From assembly GCF_010389155.1 (NCBI RefSeq), contig NC_057761.1, forward strand, positions 3,722,501 to 3,786,500: DNA of 64,000 nucleotides. Reading direction: 5' to 3'. Shown here piece by piece: positions 34,371-44,203 of this stretch; position 1 is the stretch's first letter; every line of letters begins with the position of its first letter. The notes beneath the pieces were generated by a model. That model was not told the DNA's origin. It did not search any database and was given only the letters and a program-made list of their open reading frames with translations. The position numbers were made by a program, and so were the translations under genes. The stretch is from Erigeron canadensis. Its lineage: Eukaryota > Streptophyta > Magnoliopsida > Asterales > Asteraceae.

Positions 34371-34839
34371 AATAGTGGCTTTATTGTAGACACTATACTC
34401 AAATTTTAAGACTTTACAGTCCTTAAACCCCGCATAAAGAATGTGAATAAATACAAATTTTGCAAAACTAAAATGCGCGTAAAAATATTCCGACTAACTG
34501 CACTCTTTTTTCTTCCCTGCTTAACATTATTGTCCAAATTCAACTTTCTTCCTTATACGAATCCTAACTCAATCTAACTTGTTATTTGTCACTTTTATTA
34601 TCCATTTATCACAATTCTTATCATCATTTCTACTCAAAATTCAAGTGTGCATTATTTTTTTAAGAACCGACGCCTTAGATGCACCTTATTTCTATCAAAA
34701 TAATTTCTACCAAAATCATACAGTAATAAAGTTCATCATAATTAAACCTTAAGTTACCTTATATATAAAAACCACAGAAATTATTACATAAAGGCTTATA
34801 AACCCTAACAATAATAATTGAAAAAAAAAAAAACAATAA

Positions 34840-35060
34840 TTAGTTAAGGGTTATTACCTTTGCTTTAGTAGAGGATTAGCAAAATCACTTACAAACCGTC
34901 CAATTTTTCCATTTAAATCTTCGTTTCACGCATCAAACACACACTAATAACGTTTATCCGTGTCTTATTAACGAAAGGATGTCCGATTTCTTCATATTTT
35001 TATAATTAGCCCTCAACATCCATCTATATTCATTTATGGCTTAAAATGTTAGCTATTTTT
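34840..35060 (-). promoter_or_regulatory. Leader/promoter block of the UBL array, shared with 57.4 kb
   Basis: On the minus strand, CCTCTACTAAAGCAAAG|GTAATAACCC looks like the end of a non-coding leader exon with a 5' splice donor at about 34858. The same block (CCTCTACTAAAGCGAAG|GTGATAACCC) is found at 57370-57390. A promoter-side block, GATCCATCTATATTCATTTA or nearly so, is shared too. Transcription start not determined. Confidence 0.5.
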
Positions 35061-35271
35061 CATATTTTCACATTCAACCCTGAACAACCTTACTTTATAA
35101 ATTTTCCCATTTGAAATAAATTTTCTTTCTCCATCCCTGCATACATACATATACTCAAACAATTTTAATAGTCTAAAACACTAAAATTTTAAGATAATTA
35201 AACTAGCGACAGTTATTAACAGTCATCACCACTTAGGTGGGGTGATAGTAGAAGCGGAGGAATTTATAGAT

Positions 35272-35741
35272 TGTTGGAACCACGTTAGTGTGACCGTCAC
35301 TGATCATCTATCATTCGTGATATGATAATTGACGATAACTGAAATCCCTATGTCTAGTAAATATATAATGGGCATATTTACTCTTAGAGACGTAGTATAG
35401 GGTTTCCCATTAGGTGATTGTAACTAAGAGGACTAATAATTCACACATTAAACACCAAAGGGGTCTAAAGTGTAAATACTCTCCTTATATGTAGAGAGTC
35501 ATTAACTCTAAGTTAAGGTTAATACACACACACACACACACACCTAATACCCTAATTTTCGTGTGTCTCCTCTCTCTAAATTCGTTCATCATGGTCTATA
35601 CGAATTTTCCATCCCATTATTACTCAATCACCTTGTTATAGGAACCCGAAATCAATAGCAATTATGCTTTATACTCTTACAGGTTCCACAGGCTAATTTG
35701 GGATGTTTTATCACTCGAATCGAATCATGTTTATTCCAACA
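35272..35741 (+). repeat. 5' LTR of a Ty1-copia element (470 bp)
   Basis: Starts TGTTGGAACCACG and ends TTATTCCAACA, so the termini form the perfect inverted pair TGTTGGAA/TTCCAACA. It is followed two bases later by a tRNA-iMet primer binding site. Contains a (CA)10 tract at about 35524-35543. No matching 3' LTR was found in the window. Confidence 0.85.
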
Positions 35742-35743
35742 TG

Positions 35744-35755
35744 TGGTATCAAAGC
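35744..35755 (+). other. Primer binding site (initiator tRNA-Met)
   Basis: TGGTATCAAAGC, one mismatch from the usual TGGTATCAGAGC. Confidence 0.85.
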
Positions 35756-35837
35756 CAAGTTATGAACGATCTATCATGATTTGGTTCGAATTCGAGGGTA
35801 TTCGCGAACTAAAAATCTGCAGAACTACAAAACTCGT

Positions 35838-36250
35838 GCTGACGTCATCACGAGTTCGTGCTGACGTCATCACGGACTAATGTTTGCTTCGCGCTGACGT
35901 CATCTTCGTGCTGACGTCATCACGCACTTCTGCTCATTTTCGCGCTTACGTCATCTCTAACTCGCACTTACGTCATCGCGAACTTATGCTTATGTCATCA
36001 CGAACTTTAGCTTAATTTCATACACAACTTACTGAAAAAACCCGTGCTTAAGTCATTATGAGTTTATGACTTCTTTGTGCTGACATCGTCACGGATTTAT
36101 GACATCTTCGTGCTTACTGCTCACGACTTACATGATGTTTACGTGCCTATGTCATCACGACTTACTGATGTCCTCGTGCTTACATTATCATGAACTATTA
36201 GATGACTTCGTGCTTATGTTATTACGAGTTATTACTTAAGTTCGTATTAT
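35838..36250. repeat. Array of TGACGTCA-type units
   Basis: Four perfect palindromes TGACGTCA at 35840-35847, 35862-35869, 35895-35902 and 35912-35919, each inside a CGTGCTGACGTCATCACG-like unit. Then come steadily decayed versions (CTTACGTCAT at about 35945 and 35967, CTTATGTCATCACG at about 35987, and further weak ones to about 36240). It sits in the copia leader just past the PBS. Confidence 0.85.
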
Positions 36251-36395
36251 ACTGAAGATGATTTTAGCTGATGAATGAGTTCGTGCTTACTGTTTTACCC
36301 TATAATTTTGTTGCTGAATTTGTCCCTAATTTTTCAAAAATAATTTTTTCTAAGACATTTTTGCCATAGGACTTTAAGGGTGAAATTTTGTGGTC

Positions 36396-36470
36396 CTAGC
36401 CAGGGGCTCTGCCCCTTGGACCCCGCTCCCAGGGGCGCTACCCCTGGACCCCCGTAATGCGTGGGGGCTT
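36396..36470. other. GC-rich hairpin-forming patch in the copia leader
   Basis: Contains GGGGCTCTGCCCC and AGGGGCGCTACCCCT, each self-complementary, in otherwise AT-rich DNA. Possibly an RNA structure of the leader (packaging or similar); that role is inference. Confidence 0.4.
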
Positions 36471-36851
36471 CGCACTAATGTACATGGTTTCATCATTTGT
36501 GCCCAAAGATCAAATGTGATTCTCATGGTGCGTTCTTTTCCTTTTGGCATAATGAACACTTAGTATATTGATTCTGCCAAAAGGTGATTCAATATTCTTT
36601 GTGTGCTAAAAAAAGGACTATCTTCATGCATAATATACACGATTCTTGATTTTGTGCCCAAAGGTTAAAAGATAAGCGTTGTGTTGCATGACCCTAATGC
36701 TCAATTGTACTTAGATATTAGTTACTTCTGCCCAAAGGTGATGTAAATTCTAAGTAGAGCCTTATGTTAACTTATTGTTTTGGTGTTTACAATAGGTTTA
36801 CTTATCACTAGCTTCATTAATATAATGGTCTTAGTCTCATTACTTTTAAGA

Positions 36852-37200
36852 ACATTACTTTAGCCCTTATGTATTTTAGGCATTACTTTAAGTTCCATTA
36901 TATATAAAGACATTACTTAGTCTGACTTAGTTATCTAACTATGTCACTATAAGGAACATTATTATTAGCCCTTATGTATTTTAGACATTACGTTAGTTCC
37001 ATTATTAAAGACATTACTTAATAAGCCTTAGATATTTAATTATGAGGAACATTATTATTAGCCCTTAGTTAAGCTTAGACATTACTTTAGTTATTTTAGT
37101 TTTATAGATATTGCTTAGTCTGCCTTAGATAGCTAATTATGTCACTATAATTTTATTGCCCTAAGTTTTAGGCATTACTTTATTAATCTTCTATTACTTG
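36852..37200. repeat. Degenerate tandem repeat, about 90-107 bp unit, 3+ copies
   Basis: The phrase ACATTA[CT]T[AT]TTAGCCCTTA recurs at about 36852, 36958 and 37048, each followed by GACATTACTT-type and TTAGATA/ATTATGTCACTATA-type blocks. Lies in the copia leader, upstream of gag. Confidence 0.75.
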
Positions 37201-40051
37201 TATCCTAAATTTATATCCTCCTTATTTCCACTATAGTACCTAACTTAGGCATTGAGCCAATTATTGATGCAAACTTTGCTTCATGAAAGGATTAATTACC
37301 TTTAACTCTGAAGATGCTAGACCTTGACTATGTCATTCGCCATAATGAACCCACTGCTATTACTGCTAACTTTTCTGCAGCCCAGAAAGCGAATTTTAAG
37401 AAAGTAGGATAAGGTGAATCGCTTGTCACTAATGATGGTCAGGAACTTCATCAATTAAAGTATCCGAGGGAATGTATAAAGCGTATGCAAGTAACTTAAG
37501 AACAAAGGAAATAACAGTGTTTGTGAACATATAATGAATATGACTAACATGACTCATTAGTTTAAGAGTCCTAAAATTGAAAGTCTTTGATAATTTTCTT
37601 GTGCATTTTTTAATGACCTCATTGCATGCTCATTTTGACACCTTCAAAATTAACTTTAGCGCTATGAAGGATAAATGGTCGATGAGTGAACTAAATGCAA
37701 TGTGTGTGCAAGAAAATGTTCGTCTTAAGTTGGGCCAACCTAAAGTGTTCACCTTACTACCACTGCTAATTCCATTAAGAGGAAAGATATAACAATAATA
37801 AGGCTACAATTACAGTTCAAAAGGATAATCATGGTGCTACTGCCTCTAGCTTTGAGTCCTTGACTAGCAATCCTAACTGCAAATTCTCATTGTGCCCAGA
37901 TTGCCTTAATTTCAAGGAACTGCTAGCTAAGAAAGGTAACTTATTTCATGTAATATTTGATTCTTTTATGTTTAATGTATCTTGTAATACATGTGTGAGT
38001 GATTCTAGTTCTATGGTTCATGTGATTAACTCAACATAACGATTCCATACAATTCAAAAACTATCAAATGACCAAAGAAAGCTTAGAGTTGGAAGGGTTG
38101 ATCTCTTATATGTTGAAACCATGGAGACTTATGATTTACATATAAACACTTGAAAGTGTATTAGACTAGTGGATACCTTATGTGTACCGAGAATTTCTCG
38201 AAACATTGTGTCTATTTTTTCTAGTCTAACACCTTGAAAGTTATGTATTAATTCATGGTTACAACGAGATTGCCATTACTCATAATAATGAATTTCTTGG
38301 TCATAATTTCTTTGATGGATTGTTGTATCAGTTAGAACTATATTATAATGTGTCACAGTCTTTGTTGTCTCCTAATATTGAAGACATAACTAAAACAAAG
38401 ATAAAATCACCTAAATAATTAGAGAATTCCTCCATAATGTGGCATAAACATCTTGGCCACATCTCACGAATTTGCATGATACGACTCATAAAGGATGTAA
38501 TATTACATTCTCTTGACTTTTGTGATTTTGAAACATGTATTCAATGGCTTAAGGGATTAAGAAAGGAGCCACTAGAAGTTCCAACTTGTTGGAAATAATT
38601 CACTCTGATGTTAGTAGCCCCTATCCCGCAGCCATCTCAGAACATACATCACTTATTACATTCATTAACGATTATTCATGTTATATGCACCTATATCTGA
38701 TCTGAACCCTTAGAGACTTTTATTGAGCTTAAAATTTTGGTTTTAAATCAACTTGATCATAAAATAAAAAGTTGTGAGATCAGATAGAGGAGGTGAGTAT
38801 TATGGTTGACATATTGATATTGGTTAAGCTCTTAATCCTTTCCATAACTTTTGAAAGAAACAAGACATAAGTAACCAATATACCATGTTTGGTTCTCCTC
38901 AACAAAATTTTATGTTGCTCAAAGGAGAAATGAAACCTTAATGGACATGGTGAAGAGTATGCCTTTTTAACACTAACTTACCTACTTTTCTTTGAACTGA
39001 GGCCTTAAAACAGCTTTTCATATACTCAATAAGAGTTCCATTAGAATCTGTCTCTAAGACTTCTGGACAGAAAGGAATCTGAGTCTAAAATATATGAAAG
39101 TATGAAGCTGTCCTGCCGAAACATAAGTCTATAACCCTAACTTAAAGAAACTGGATCCTAAATCCCTTACATGTTTCTTTATTGGTTATTAGTTTTACTA
39201 TCTTTCCTACACTACTAGCATTGTTGACACGCATCATGTCTTGTTTCTTGAGAACTAAAAGATCAGTGGGAGCACGACAAATCATAACTTAAGATTTGCA
39301 AGAAGTACAAGAAGCAGGGGGAACCACTTGTCGGTTATTATTACTCCTCCGATAACTCCTCTTGTACCCAATGCTGCTCCTAATATCACTGATCCACATT
39401 CTCTATCAGAATTCTAAACCTCCTAATTAGAATACTACTAATGATAAAGCATCTTATTAATAATGCTAAAGCAAAACATCTTCCTTATTGAACCTGAATA
39501 TCAACTCAGGAGATCATCTCGGTCACTCATGACCATAACTTTTGATGATTTCATAACTTAACTGAAGTTGGGGACATTGGAAATCTTACTTATCCTACTT
39601 TTTATCAAAAAGCCATTAGTAGCGATCAGGCCACTTAGTGAAATGAAGCCATAATTTGAGAGCTTAATTCCATATAGCATAATGACGTTGGGGACTTGGT
39701 TGAATTTCCAGAAGAATCCAAACCTGTAAGTTGTAAATGGATCTTCAAAACCAAATTAGACCCGAATGGAAACGTCAAGCGCTATAAGGGCAAACTGATT
39801 GTGAAAGGCTTTACTCAAATATAATGAATCGCTTATCAAGAGACCTTATCTTCTGTCTCATAAAGATTCCTTAAGGATCGTCATGACATTCATATCTCAT
39901 TATGATTTAGAGTTACATTAGATGGATGTCGCGATCACTTTCCTGAATGAAAAACTTGCAATAAGACGTAATCATGTGAGCCTGAAATTACATAAGGTGA
40001 AGAACACATGGTCTGCAAGTTGAATAAGTCCATAAACATGTTGAATAAGTG

Positions 40052-41699
40052 AGTTACACACTTTAGCAATGACGGTCCCTTTTTAAGTATCGTTGCAATG
40101 GGGGTCCCTATTTTAAATTTTTTTTGCAAGATTGGTCGCTTTTTAACAAGACCGTTAATGGGTGTCGTCAAGTGTTAACAGAAGGGACCATCATTGCTAG
40201 TAAACTCAATAAGAACCCTCATTGATAAAATGGAAAAATCATAGGGACCAATCTTGCAATTAACAACATGATATCTTTTCTGATTTAACTCAAGAGATTG
40301 CAACATACAATTGTCAGTGCGTCGGGTCCCTAATTGTACTTTTTAACTATTCTATAAAAGAATGAAAATTAATAAATACTTAATTTAAATATAACTATTA
40401 ACAATCTTTAACTTTTCATGATTATTGATAATTAAACAATTAAAAACATATTTCAATAAAAATATTTTAAAATTTGTAAATGCTTCAATTGTTGATGATA
40501 ATCAAAAGGTAGAAATATAGAGAGAAGGTTCTTAAGGAGAGAAGGAATGGAATATCCGTTTTTCTTTTTAGTTTTTTTTTCACTTTTTTCATTCTTTTTT
40601 TAATTAACTCAATCCATAAAAAATTTTTAAAAAAATAAAAAAATATCTAACCCGAGTTAGTGAGTTATAGATGTAAGGGTACGGTATGGTCTTCACCCTT
40701 AAGGATATTAATAAGAGGTAGCTGGTGAGAGTGATAGGTCAGAGAGGATGATAGGTCATAGGGGGTGATCGGTGATGGGTGATCTACCTAACAGGCTTCG
40801 CCCTTAGTCATAATGGCTCCGCCATAAACTAAAAGGCTTCGCCTATAATTTACGGGCTACGCCCTTTGAAAAAAAAAGTCATTTAAAAATTAATTAAACA
40901 AGAAGTGAAAAAACTGAAAAAAAAAATTCAAAAACCAAGCTAAAATAAAATAAAAAAACGAACCTTATCTCCCTTCTCTCCTTAAGGACCCTTCTCATTT
41001 GATCTCTATCCGATAATCAAATCCAAATAATAATTTATATTCACGTCTTAAAATAACAAACTGTATTACTCGATTTATAAAAAACATATTAAAAAGTTTG
41101 TTATGATCTATATTAAAATTAACAATATATTTATTAATTAATATTTATTAATCCACCAACTGTATAAAATGTTTAACATGTTACACAGGGAACTAAAAAA
41201 CCATATATGGTAATTATATTTTTTGAATAGGTTTACTTTTTGGTAATATCAAATTTCAAACATACAACCTTTAATTTCGTAATTATAAATAATAATAAAA
41301 GTTTATATATCAATTATTTTTCAAAGTAAGAAGATTATACAAGGTACATATCCATTATTAAAATTTTTGAGTATACATAAGTTTACTAATTAGGAATCTG
41401 ACACATTGACAATTGTATGTTGCAATCTCTTGAGTTAAATCAGAAAAGATATCAAGTTGTTTTATTGCAATATCAGTCCCTATGGTTTTTCCATTTAAGC
41501 AATAGGGGTCCTTTCTGAGTTTACTAGCAATGATGGTCCCTTTTGTTAAGATTTGACGACATTCGCTAACGGTTCTGTTAGAAATGGACCAATATTGCAA
41601 AAAATTCTCAAAACAGGGACCCCCATTGCAACGATACTTAAAAAGGGACCCCCATTGCTAAAGTGTATAAACCATAGGGACCAATTTTGTAATTAACTC
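40052..41699. mobile_element. MULE-like element 3, non-coding, about 290-bp TIRs
   Basis: 40052-40335 and about 41388-41699 are inverted copies (CACTTTAGCAATG, GTCCCTTTTTAAGTATCGTTG, GGGACCATCATTGCTAG, GATTTAACTCAAGAGATTGC in each). TIR wording (CAAGATTGGTC, GCAATGGGGGTCCC) resembles MULE 1. The left end has lost about 25 terminal bases, so no target duplication can be read. The core is AT-rich and holds a nested inverted-repeat element. No coding sequence. Confidence 0.75.
40497..41024. mobile_element. Nested inverted-repeat element inside MULE-like element 3
   Basis: GAAGGTTCTTAAGGAGAGAAGG near 40523 is inverted near 40970-41000 (CCTTCTCTCCTTAAGGACCCTTCTC). Between them lies a run of GGTGATRGGTGAT-like words (about 40725-40780) and three GGCTTCGCC/GGCTACGCCC words (40796-40872). 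Class unknown. Confidence 0.5.
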
Positions 41700-41759
41700 T
41701 TTTGGAAACTAATAAAATGATTTCATACAATATCTAAGTTTGAGGGACTAAGACTAAAG

Positions 41760-42091
41760 TAATAAAATGTTTTTGTCTCTTTTCCATCCCACCTTCGCCT
41801 CGCCTACAATTCATCTTCACAAAGATATATCTATATATATCTATAATATATATCTCAAACTTATATATAATATTGTGAGCAAACAAAAAAAACAAAAGAA
41901 AAAAATACATGTGGCCCCACTCTCTTTCCCTCTCTCCTCGTCCAAGCCCTTCCACCCATCGACCAACCTTCATCGACGAAGTTAAAGAACATGCTCTTGC
42001 CAACGGTGTCCTCGTCGACGAGCCCCACGAAGGAGGTGTCGACGGACCGTTGGCACTGACCTTAGAAATACATAATAAAAATTTTAATTAA
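41760..42091 (+). other. Unrecognised short ORF region
   Basis: An ATG at 41909 opens 60 codons; the second half, FIDEVKEHALANGVLVDEPHEGGVDGPL when read in two parts (FIDEVKEHALANGVLVD and EPHEGGVDGPL), looks more protein-like than the surroundings. I cannot name the family. It could be a captured gene fragment. No splice partner identified. Confidence 0.25.
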
Positions 42092-42119
42092 TAATTAAGA
42101 TTAACATATATTGTTACAT

Positions 42120-42440
42120 ATACAAATATATATATCTATGTGTATTTATCGATATACCCTTGTACTTTATCTATATATATGTGGGTCATAACCCTAATCC
42201 CTGTAACTTAGATAATTATGCTAATAGTCTAATACACTCCTTACTTCCTCCTTCCTCTCTATGTGCCTCTTCTCCATAATAATTATCTTCTCTATCTATC
42301 TTGTTGATTATTGTGATTGTTGTGCTTGATACAAGATCAAAGTTTATAACACGTTATAAGCACGAATTGCTCTTACAAATTTTGGATCTTTGGAATTGAA
42401 TCAACAACCATCTCAAATTTCAATTCGTAAAAATATGAAG
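42120..42440 (+). mobile_element. Copia-type LTR end with PBS-proximal sequence
   Basis: The stretch with TATATATGTGGGTCATAACC, CT-rich CTTCCTCCTTCCTCTC and then TTTATAACACGTTATAAGCACGAAT is typical of an LTR 3' end followed by the ACACGTTATCAGCACGA sequence found after many plant copia LTRs. No partner LTR or coding region adjoins it. Fragment. Confidence 0.5.
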
Positions 42441-42802
42441 ACTTGAAAGAAGAGATGTCATTCAATATACCTTCGACGAATTTTTAAATCCGATGTTGGA
42501 GCTCTTACGACTAAGAAATTTGACTATCACACTCTCTGACATATGACCTCCTATGACCTATCACACTCTATGACCTATCACCTCCATCATCTCACTATCG
42601 CAACGTGCGGGTACTTTCTCTTGTTTAATTATAAAGAAAATCTAATTCTGTTGAACTTTAAGTTTCAACAATTCATCAAAACGACATTCCTCAATAACCT
42701 ACATTACGCGTCGCTGCCACCACTAATCGCCACCACCACATTGCCGCCCGCTACCACCTGTTACCGCCACCACCACCGCCGCATCGCGTGGTACCATTCT
42801 AG
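42441..42802 (+). mobile_element. Helitron-derived sequences, 3' end at 42802
   Basis: 42458-42620 matches the inside and 3' end of the Helitron at 24601-25058 (TTTTTAAATCCGA, ATCACACTCTATGAC, GCAACGTGCGGGTAC). Beyond it, a GCC/ACC-rich stretch ends GCCGCATCGCGTGGTACCATT then CTAG (42799-42802) before a T, a regular Helitron 3' terminus. The 5' ends of both are unclear. Confidence 0.6.
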
Positions 42803-43313
42803 TGTTTTATAAACCAAATTGATTTTGTTATTTTCATTTGAAAATAACAATTTATTTTAAATAGTCCGAAACACTTATCGAGGTGACAAATATATATAAT
42901 TTATTTCTTGAAAAATTATATGGATACTCAAACAATTTAAATAGTCTGAAACACTAAGTGTGTGTAACATTCGTGAAATTTGACTATAGTTATTTGGTAT
43001 TAGTCTAGTTTCATATGATCGAGTTTGGCTATGAATTAATTGTGTTCAAGGTGAATATGTATTATATGTAAAACGAATTGCATTTTTGGTCCCTGAGGTA
43101 TCCCCGAATTTGCAAGCTTGGTACAAAAGTGTGTAAAGTCGCGGAACCTATCTCTGTGGTATCACAACCGTTGCATTCTTGGTCCAAAAGTAACGTTCCG
43201 TCCATTTTCAGCCGTTAATGCATCCATGTGCTTGGCACGTGCAGGGTAGTTCAGTAATTAAATCCCTCCCACCCATATATAAACCTAATTTCACCCCCAA
43301 AACTCATTCAATT

Positions 43314-43662
43314 GTAGCTGCGGCCATCCATCTATGATTCGCACCTCATGGACTGAGAATAACCCAGGAAAGCGATTCTATTGCTGTTCTAGAAAGGTAA
43401 GAGATTTATCATAGTCAATTAAATGAATTTGACCTAATTATTTTTTTCTTTGAATAATCAAAATTAGGGTTCAAGACATGGCTTTATTAGTTGGCATGAT
43501 CCACCTATGTGTAGAAGAGCAGTTGAAATTCTCCCGGGGCTGTTAAGATCAATGAACCGATTTGAGGAGGCTTCCAAAGCTAATGAAATTCAAGCAAGAA
43601 GATACAATAAGTTTTTAGTAATAAGTTGGATTATATTTGTTGCTTTTATGTATTTTAGATGA
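43314..43662 (+). CDS. zf-GRF protein gene in MULE 2 (two exons, C-terminal membrane segment)
   Basis: Exon 1 to 43396, GT-AG intron, exon 2 43468-43662. The frame reads CSCGHPSMIRTSWTENNPGK, then RFYCCSRKG, then HGFISWHDPPMCRRAVEILPG, and ends LVISWIIFVAFMYFR, a likely membrane-spanning tail. The GRF zinc-finger pattern is present; the usual third Cys is His here. There is no ATG before the first Cys in this frame: the first in-frame ATG is at 43335, which would drop the CxC pair. Either the start codon is lost, or a further upstream exon exists. The MULE 1 homologue has a proper ATG 8 codons before the CxC. It starts right at the inner edge of the TIR, about 30 nt after the TATA box. Possibly a recently damaged gene. 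Confidence 0.75.
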
Positions 43663-44203
43663 AATTAGCTACCTTTTAGATGAAATTAGCTTCTTTTTGA
43701 ATTTGTTTTGTTTTCCTGTATCAAATGGATGTAATTATTGAATTTGTAAGATATGAAATTTGGTACTTGTGTTCTATTGTATATATTTGTTTGTAAACGT
43801 GTGGTTTTATTCCAATTGCAACTTATCAAAATTGTCAATTAGCTAGAGTCAAAAAATATGTCCAGAAAACATGTCATAATTGAGAGCTAGAGTCAAAATT
43901 CAACCAGAGTCAAAATTGACAATTAGAGTCAAAATTTAATAAGAGTCAAAAATTAACTAATTATTGACTTTTTATAGTCAAACATTACCAATAAACAGGA
44001 TCATGAGTAAAAAATTCAGAAAACATTACCAAAATTGTGCCACATTTAGTGGCACTCATACATTCATTTAAGTTGCATTTCAGTGTTTTAGTACACACAC
44101 ATACATTAGTCTAAATAGGAAATAGGTAACAACAAACAAGATCAAATACTTAAGTCTTTAATACACACCAAATAAGTTCAAAGAAAAGCATAAAACTAGT
44201 AAA

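Larger units (their letters stand above)
35756..40030 (+). mobile_element. Decayed Ty1-copia retrotransposon body
   Basis: After the PBS come an untranslated leader with two repeat blocks (35838-36250 and 36852-37200), a gag remnant (37577-37792: FKINFSAMKDKWSMSELNAMCVQE), a gag-pre-integrase-like piece (MWHKHLGHIS near 38439) and a reverse-transcriptase start (SCKWIFKTKLDPNGN, then KGFTQ, near 39740-39820). Many stops and frameshifts; the element breaks off inside RT, where the MULE-like element at 40.05 kb begins. Not functional. Confidence 0.85.

Noticed and set aside
35838..36250. TGACGTCA array considered as a CRISPR-like array
   Set aside because: Units and spacing are irregular and decaying, the genome is a plant, and the array lies in a retrotransposon leader.
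36374..36559. 61-codon minus-strand frame with Gly/Ser-rich end
   Set aside because: Reads the GC-rich hairpin patch in the copia leader; no motif.
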